Below are positions 58,000-64,000 of a DNA stretch of 64,000 bases, in pieces. A program made the position numbers and the translations under genes. Position 1 is the first letter of the stretch. Each line of letters starts with the position of its first letter. Source of the DNA: Erodium maritimum (lineage: Eukaryota; Streptophyta; Magnoliopsida; Geraniales; Geraniaceae); assembly GCA_963921825.1 (NCBI GenBank), contig OY997594.1, positions 37,194,557-37,258,556 on the forward strand, written 5' to 3'. The notes beneath the pieces are model-generated. The model ran no database searches. It saw only the letters and a list, made by a program, of their open reading frames with translations, and was not told the origin of the DNA.

Positions 58000-58966
58000 T
58001 TTCATTGAAATTGTTTTTCAAACCCTCGGACCGTACATCAATTAGGTGGGTAGAGTTAGGTTGTTAAGGTTCTAGTGTCGGTTACGCAAGTCGGAAATGT
58101 CATACGCATAGACCCGAGACGACGAGAGTCTCGGATGGCGAAGTGCCTTGTTTGAGTCTTGCCTTACTTTGTGTTATGCTTTGTGCCTTGGTTGAACTGT
58201 TATGCCGATCGGTTGAGATCGAGGCTGGGTTAGCGAGCGGTGCACGATGCTGTTTATGACGTGTTTGTTGAGTGATCGTTATGTGGGTTGCCGCCTTGGT
58301 CGGCCGTTGAGTGATTAGTTGGATCGAAATGTTGACTTGGCCGGGTGGTAATCGAGTAATTACCGAGACACGAGGTGTGTAACTGCGATGTTTTGATGTG
58401 TGATATGTTGTGCTGAATGCTTTGTGCAGTTGTTTATGGAATGTTCCACTTAAGCGGATGGTTAGTGGAATTTACGAACGGGTCATGCCCAAATTTTTGC
58501 AAAACTGAAGTGTTTGTACTATCACGGGTTGACTCAGGGGCGCCACTGTAGTCGAACGTGATAGGGAGATGTCAAGTGGTTACAATGAGATTCGGGGACG
58601 CCTGAATCAAGTTGTAACGACGCGATATCGACATGAATGTTGTGATAGAAAGAGAAAGGTGTTGAGGACCTGTGGAAATGAGTTAGTGCGGAGACTCTGT
58701 GGAATTGTTGTGTGACGTGAACAGTATACTGTGCGACTTGTTTAAAACTGTGACTCCTGTGGGAGATGGTTGAATTGTGTGATTGATTCTTTGAGACGCA
58801 CAAGTGTGCAGATTTCTCTGATTATATGAAATTATCTATGACTATACTAAGACTAAGTATATTGGTGGTCCGAGTATGACCTTGTGAAACGTGTGTGAAC
58901 GTTACTGTTTTAAGCGAGCCGCTTTATTCGAATTCGAGAAACTGAGCATGTGCGTTTATCCGTGAC
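58000..58966 (+). other. Leader of gypsy element 2
   Basis: Roughly 1 kb between the PBS and gag without a credible gene. Confidence 0.75.
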
Positions 58967-60368
58967 ATGGCTCATACCGACATGGCTCATACCTACATTC
59001 TGGGAGAGGCACTAGAGGTCGCCCAGCGGGGGGCCAGGGGCAGCCACCTGCCATTGAGCAGGCAGGGGCAGCGAGTGCCCAGGGTGCTACCTCTGCGGAG
59101 CACGAGAGAGTTGAGGCTGGACTGTCAGGGCCACCGCCCATGGATCCTCTGATCGCGGAGCCGACCCAGGCGACCACCCTGAAGGACGTGGTTCGCACAG
59201 TTCTCGCGGCGATCAGCGCCCAGAGGGAGACTGCAGCACCGGCATCTGAGACTGTGCATGCTGCCACTGCAGCTGCTGCTGCCAGGCCGAGTCAGGCCGA
59301 CAGCTTCACAGCCTAGGCACTGACGGACTTCCTCAGGCTGGGTACACTTGTCTTTTCCGGGGAGCCAGATCCCGAGGCAGCCGATAGGTGGCTGGAGCAG
59401 ATCACTCGCAATTTGGATACTTCGGGGATCATGGATGGCCACATGAGAGTATCCTTTGCTGCTTTTCAGTTGAAGGATGACGCGTACCATTGGTGGAAGC
59501 GCGAGCAGCGCAGGGTTAGAGACGACTATCAGTTGTTCGACATGTTGTTCCTGGAGCAGTATTTCCCAAGATCAGTCCGAAATGACAGGCACCAGCAGTT
59601 CCTGGAACTGCGTCAAAGAGGGATGACTGTCTCGGAGTATGAGGCGAGGTTCACATCCTTGTCCCGCTTCACACCGGAGTTGGTGCAGACCGAGGAGCGC
59701 CGCTATCAGTGATTCGAGAGGGGACTCATCTCGTTGATCGTGGATCGAGTCACCGCCTTAAGGACAGAGGTGTACATTGAGCTAGTGGATCAGGTGCTAG
59801 CAGTGGAGCGACACTTCCGAGAGACCGCCAGGGCTCGGGAGAGCAGGCCGAGGCCGAGTGGCTTTCTGAGGCCGCCTGAGGGCCGCGATCCGAGGAGGCA
59901 GAGGACCTCGGGATCCTTCCAGCCACAGGCCTAGTCAGGTGGGATGCGACGGGTCAGAGCAGTAGCGTTAGTTGGACCTGCCCCGCTAGCGCAGTTTTGT
60001 CCCTCGTGCAGGCAGTTGGGACATCTGGGCCGAGACTGCCCGATGAGTGGTGGACCTACAGACCTCGCAGCGGGTCGTCCGACGAGGATCGAGGAGAGGC
60101 CACGTGCCGTTGACAGGACATGCTGTCACTGCGGCCGACTTGGACACATCTCCGCCGTGTGTCCCGACCGAGTTGGAGGAGGACCAGTACAGCGACCACA
60201 GCAGGCGCAGCCCAGCCAAACACCTTCTTTTCGCCAGCGTCAGGCGCAGGCCCCGAGAGCCCCACGGCAGGCAGCGGTGCGCCAGCACAGAGGCATCATC
60301 AAAGGGCTCCACAGTAGACGACCCTTCCACCACCCCCAGGAGGAGGACCTCAGGCTCATCACGGTCGG
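58967..60368 (+). pseudogene. gag: Gypsy element 2 gag with zinc knuckles, broken
   Basis: The likely ATG is at 58967. The first part is out of frame with the rest. The gag domain is clear at 59413-59933: MDTSGIMDGHMRVSFAAFQL, AYHWWKREQRRV, LFLEQYFPRS and RQRGMTVSEYEARFTSLSRF, with stops at about 59314, 59710 and 59932. Two knuckles follow: CPSCRQLGHLGRDC and CCHCGRLGHISAVC (59998-60165). The C-terminal part is Gln/Pro/Arg-rich and then shifts into the protease frame. Confidence 0.88.
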
Positions 60369-62012
60369 GTGTATGTTGTCACTGACTCGCGAGCAGAGGG
60401 ACGTCACTCTGGTCATGAGACCACTCAGGGTACGTGCTTGCTTTACAATTCCTGGGCGTCTTTCTTATTTGAAACTGGGGCTTCACACTCTTTCATCTCT
60501 TCTTCTTTGGCTGGTATGTTGGGATTGAGGGTAGAATCGTTGAGTAGACCTTTATGTCTTGATACCCTGGTTACGGGAGATGTGGTCCTGAGTACCACAT
60601 GTCGTGGCTGTGAGATTAGAGTGGCTGATTATCTGTTTATTGGTGATTTGCTTGTGCTGGACATGACCGCTTTTGACGTGATCTTGGGCATGGACTCGCT
60701 CGCGAGGTATCAAGCGTCGATCGATTGCTATCAACGGCAGGTGACTGTAGTATCGGGCAAGATGATCGTCACTTGCGTCTTGGGCAGTAGGAGCGGAGTT
60801 CTCTTGTCCGCATTGACCGTGGGAGATGAGACAGAGACCGTGCAGAGTAGAGAGCTGCCGAGAGTGGTATGTGAGTTCCCGGAGGTTTTTCCAGAGGAGC
60901 TGTCAGGATTACCGCCGGCGCGTGAGGTGGAGTTTAGGATCGACTTGATCCCGGGTACGGCGCCGATATCTATGTCCCCGTATCGGTTTGCACCAGCCGA
61001 GTTGGTCGAGCTGAAGCGACAACTCGAGGAGCTTCGGGAGAAGGGATTTATCCGACCGAGTGCTTCACCGTGGGGAGCACTCGCCCTCTTCGTGAAGAAA
61101 AAGGGTGGAGCGTTGAGGATGTGCATCGATTACCTGAATTTGAACCGGGTCACGGTGAAGAACCGCTACCCGATGTCGAGGATCGATGACTTGTTCGATC
61201 AACTGAGAGGAGCGAAGTGCTTCTCGAAGATTGATCTACGATTAGGGTGTTATCAGTTGAGAGTTCGGGAGGAGGATGTGGCGAAGACCGCATTCCGAAC
61301 TCGGTACGGACACTACGAGTTCCTAGTGATGTCGTTCGGGTTGACGAACGCACCTGCAGCGTTCATGGACCTGATGAACGGTATTTTCCGACCGTACCTG
61401 GACCAGTTTGTTGTGGTGTTTGTGGACGACATTCGGATTTATTCGCCGAGTGAGGAGGCACATGAGGAGCACCTGAGGACCGTTTTGACGTTGTTGCGCA
61501 CTCATCAGTTGTACAGCAACCTAGAGAAGTGCGAGTTTTGGCTCGCCGAGGTGAAGTTCCTCGGGCATGTTGTGTCCCGAGAGGGTATCCTAGTCGACCC
61601 GGCGAAGATCGATGCAGGTTCGAAGTGGGCACGGCCCAAGAGTGCATTTGAGATACGCAACTTCCTGGGATTGGCAGGATACTATCGACGGTTCGTCCAA
61701 GACTTCTCACGTCTGGTCGCGCCGATGACCGCACTGACACGCAAGGGAGTAGAGTTCCTGTGGACTAATGAGTGTGAGCATTCCTTTACCGAGCTGAAGG
61801 CTCGTTTGACTACTGCTCCCGTGTTGATCGTGCTGGAGCGGGGGATCGGATACGATGTGTATTGTGATGCGTCCGGTGAGGGACTGGGATGTGTGCTGAT
61901 GCAATCCGGGAAGGTGGTTGCCTATGGCTCCAAAAAGTTGAAGATACATGAGCACAACTACCCTACCCACGACTTAGAGTTGGCAGCAGTCGTCTTCGCT
62001 CTGAAGAGCTAG
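60369..62012 (+). pseudogene. pol: Gypsy element 2 protease, reverse transcriptase and RNase H
   Basis: A 547-codon open stretch. The protease active site reads [10 protein letters not shown]: the catalytic Asp of DTG is Glu, although the rest is conserved ([14 protein letters not shown]). RT has [58 protein letters not shown], the intact [20 protein letters not shown] and [13 protein letters not shown]. RNase H has [15 protein letters not shown] and [15 protein letters not shown]. It stops at 62010, where the family has Trp; two more stops lie before the next frame. Confidence 0.92.
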
Positions 62013-62873
62013 CGACACTACTTGTATGGATAGCGATTCTGGGTGTTCTCGGAGCACAAGAGTCTCAAGTACATCTTCTCCCAGCGCGATTTGAACATGC
62101 GCCAGAGGCAGTGAATGGACCTACTTGAGGAGTATGACTTCAAGCTACTCTACCACCCGGGCAAGGCGAACATTGTCGTCGATGCCCTAAGTAGGAATTC
62201 GGTCCACTGCCAAACCGGTATATCAGTCCGAGAGTGGGACATGATGGAGGAGTTGAGCTCATTCAGACTTGAGCTAGATGAGATCACAGATGGTGTGACT
62301 ATGTGTTCGTTGGTGGCACAGCCCACACTAGTTACTCGTGTTCTGGAGGCACAGGCCGAGGATGCCAAGACGGTAGAGATCCGGGAGAGCATTACCAGCG
62401 GTGTTGACGCTGAGGGCTGGGAGCAGGGTAATGATCTGGGTCTACGATACCGAGGAGGACTATTTGTGCCGCGTGGTTGTAGAGACGATGTGTTGAGAGA
62501 GTGTCACAACTCCCGTCTTGCTGTGCACCCGGGTGGCACCAAGATGTATCGGGACATCAGACGGCAGTTCTGGTGGAGCAGGATGCGTAGAGCAGTTGCA
62601 AAGTTCGTTTCGAGATGCCTCACTTGTCAGCAAGTGAAGGTCGAGCATCAGCGTCCCGCCGGTTTGCTACAGCCACTGCCGATCGTAGAGTGAAAGTGAG
62701 AGCACGTCACGATGGACTTCGTGAGTGGCTTACCGAGATCGACGAGAGGGCACGACGCAGTTTGGGTAGTGGTCGACCGACTGACCAAGTCGGTACACTT
62801 CTTAGCCATGAGGATGAATGATACGGTTGACACCTTGAGTCGGTTGTACGTTCGGGAGATCATCCATCTTGGC
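62013..62873 (+). pseudogene. pol: Gypsy element 2 integrase zinc finger and start of core, truncated
   Basis: The RNase H end ([19 protein letters not shown]) with three stops (62010, 62031, 62112), then an open frame from 62115 with YHPGKANIVVDALSRN and the HHCC finger (HNSRLAVHPGGTKMYRDIRR ... VSRCLTCQQVK). After a stop at 62691, the core begins with MDFVSGLPRSTRGHDAVWVV and ends at about LYVREII. The second and third catalytic residues are missing. Confidence 0.9.
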
Positions 62874-63114
62874 TTTTTTTCTCCATCTTGTTGTGTTCTT
62901 GAGTTCTCTAAAGAAGAACTATGTGGCTTTGATTCCAATTGGATACGTAGGCGTCTTGGAGACTCAAGTCGATCATCATTTCTTTGGTGTTCTTGAACTA
63001 ATTGGTAAGGAGACATCCATATTGTTTATTCTTAATATTTGGTAGTGTTCTATGGCATGGTCTCAAGTTATCTCCGCTACAAGTATGTGTTCATACCCTC
63101 CATCGAGACCAACA
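62868..63114 (+). repeat. Copia LTR, right-hand end only (~245 bp)
   Basis: It matches the last part of the copia LTR of elements 1 to 3 (for example CCATCTTGTTGTGTTCTTGA, GGATACGTAGGCGTCTTGGA, and the CGAGACCAACA end) and stops at 63114. No PBS follows, so it was the right end of a 3' or solo LTR. The first bases overlap the end of gypsy element 2 by a few shared bases (TTGGC). Confidence 0.85.
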
Positions 63115-64000
63115 TTGAGAACTTGGGGAATTCTATCAACTTTCTCATCTGTTAAACTTTGTACAACTCCAGAATTTAAGGGAAGACATGGTCATTTGGA
63201 GAGGTCAATCCAAACCATTTTCAATACACAAGATGTATACAATCCTAGATGATGAGGGTAAATCAGATGCATAGTGGGCAAATTTTCTTTTGTCTCTTCA
63301 TCTTCCTCCTAAGATGTTAGCTTTATGTGGCTTTCCTATTTAGATGTTGTTCCTACCAAATCTTTTTTGGAGGCAAGAGGCTTGGTCCTTCTCTCTAGAG
63401 GACTCCTTATGTTACTTTTGCAATTGGGATTTTGAAGATTGTGACTATTTCTGGCTCAACTGCTATTATTTTGGGGAGATTTGGTTTTGGGTATTGAATT
63501 GGTGGAAACTTGTGGGGTCTCTTTCTCCTACCATCAAAGATAGATTGGTTTAGCTCACTCAATTTTTTTCTATACAATGGAACTCATTATCTTTTTTACC
63601 TACTGACATATTTGGCTTGACAGATCTCAGCTCATCTTCAACAATCTTTGGAAAACTCCTGCTCAGATTCTAGTCAATATTTAAAGTGCTTTGTTTAATC
63701 TGGAATGAAGTTTGTTTAAGAGATACAATTCCATATCTTTTGAGGATTGGGTGGCTAACCATGTTGATTGTGTGACGATTATCCGAACTTCTTCCACTTG
63801 ATGTTTTCAGTTCTTGCAATTGTCACTTAAAACCTGATTGTGGTTGCAGAATTTGTGTGACTTGTTTTATGTTTTAACTAATCTGTATCCCCCCCCCCCC
63901 CTCCCCACCCCTTGTTGGAGTGATTTTTCATCTGGTTGAGTTGTTTGTTTAAGTCACATGATTCTTCTTTTGTACTACTTTTTTTTTAAAGAGGGCGAAT
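63115..64000 (+). pseudogene. 3' end of a third RRM-type LINE (zf-RVT and 3' UTR)
   Basis: A frame near 63344-63553 encodes CYFCNWDFEDCDYFWLNCYY, close to the LINE1 zf-RVT sequence (CPICNWDFKECNHVL). Upstream sequence (63115-63340) fits the region before it, with stops. Downstream, to the window end, are a remnant frame and a 3' UTR with a run of 13 C (63889-63901). The 5' part of this LINE is not next to it. Confidence 0.78.

Larger units (their letters stand above)
55262..62873 (+). mobile_element. Ty3/gypsy chromovirus-like element 2, 3' part missing
   Basis: 5' LTR, PBS, leader, gag, PR, RT, RNase H, integrase zinc finger and the start of the integrase core, then an abrupt join to a copia LTR end. 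It is a sister of gypsy element 1 (similar proteins, same LTR termini) but with a different LTR body. It inserted into the endonuclease motif of the minus-strand LINE. The 3' LTR and right TSD were lost. Confidence 0.9.

Noticed and set aside
1-64000. A new gene cluster or defence-type system
   Set aside because: All longer open frames are retrotransposon proteins; no group of unknown genes with shared orientation or spacing is present.

Overview
This is plant nuclear DNA made almost entirely of transposable elements. No intact host gene, rRNA, tRNA, CRISPR array or bacterial-type operon could be supported. The evidence for a plant genome is: Ty1/copia and Ty3/gypsy (Tekay/Del-like chromovirus) LTR retrotransposons primed by initiator-Met tRNA (TGGTATCAGAGC sites); L1-type plant LINEs whose ORF1 carries an RRM-like or DUF4283/CCHC domain; and LTR promoters and tandem repeats typical of pericentromeric plant DNA. 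The host species cannot be named from the sequence.

Layout, left half (1-33 kb): a nest of insertions. The oldest layer is a decayed minus-strand LINE ORF1 (DUF4283 then CCHC knuckle), seen at 32123-33313 and 22969-23655. Copia element 3 (23656-32117, plus, TSD ACACA) splits it. Copia element 2 (minus) lies beside it, with its 5' LTR ending at 22968; only that LTR, the leader and the start of gag are inside the window. Gypsy element 1 (12924-21811, minus, TSD TGTGT) sits inside the element 2 LTR. Copia element 1 (1-10558, plus) appears to sit inside element 2 gag, and its own 3' LTR is split by a 2.47 kb TG...CA insertion (6539-9007, TSD GCCCA).

Middle (33.3-38.1 kb): an AT-rich spacer, a 3.36 kb gypsy LTR that keeps a polypurine stub on its left side, and a short LINE-like 3' tail with poly(A).

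Right half (38.1-64 kb): two nearly complete RRM-type LINEs in plus orientation, LINE1 (38123-45465, 16-bp TSD) and LINE2 (46136-52695, 17-bp TSD), in otherwise featureless DNA. Then comes a minus-strand LINE ORF2 remnant (about 53500-55261) interrupted by gypsy element 2 (55262-about 62870, plus, 3' end lost). That element is joined to the last ~245 bp of a copia LTR and then to the 3' end of a third RRM-type LINE.

None of the coding regions is intact. The most informative biology is in the copia family. Element 3 has two LTRs of equal length (1688 bp) with no difference that I could see by eye, yet its reverse transcriptase has lost the YVDD catalytic motif, its integrase and protease motifs are mutated, and it shares a 136-codon in-frame gag deletion with element 2. 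This points to a gag-deleted, non-autonomous subfamily recently moved in trans. I found nothing that supports a new kind of defence or regulatory system.
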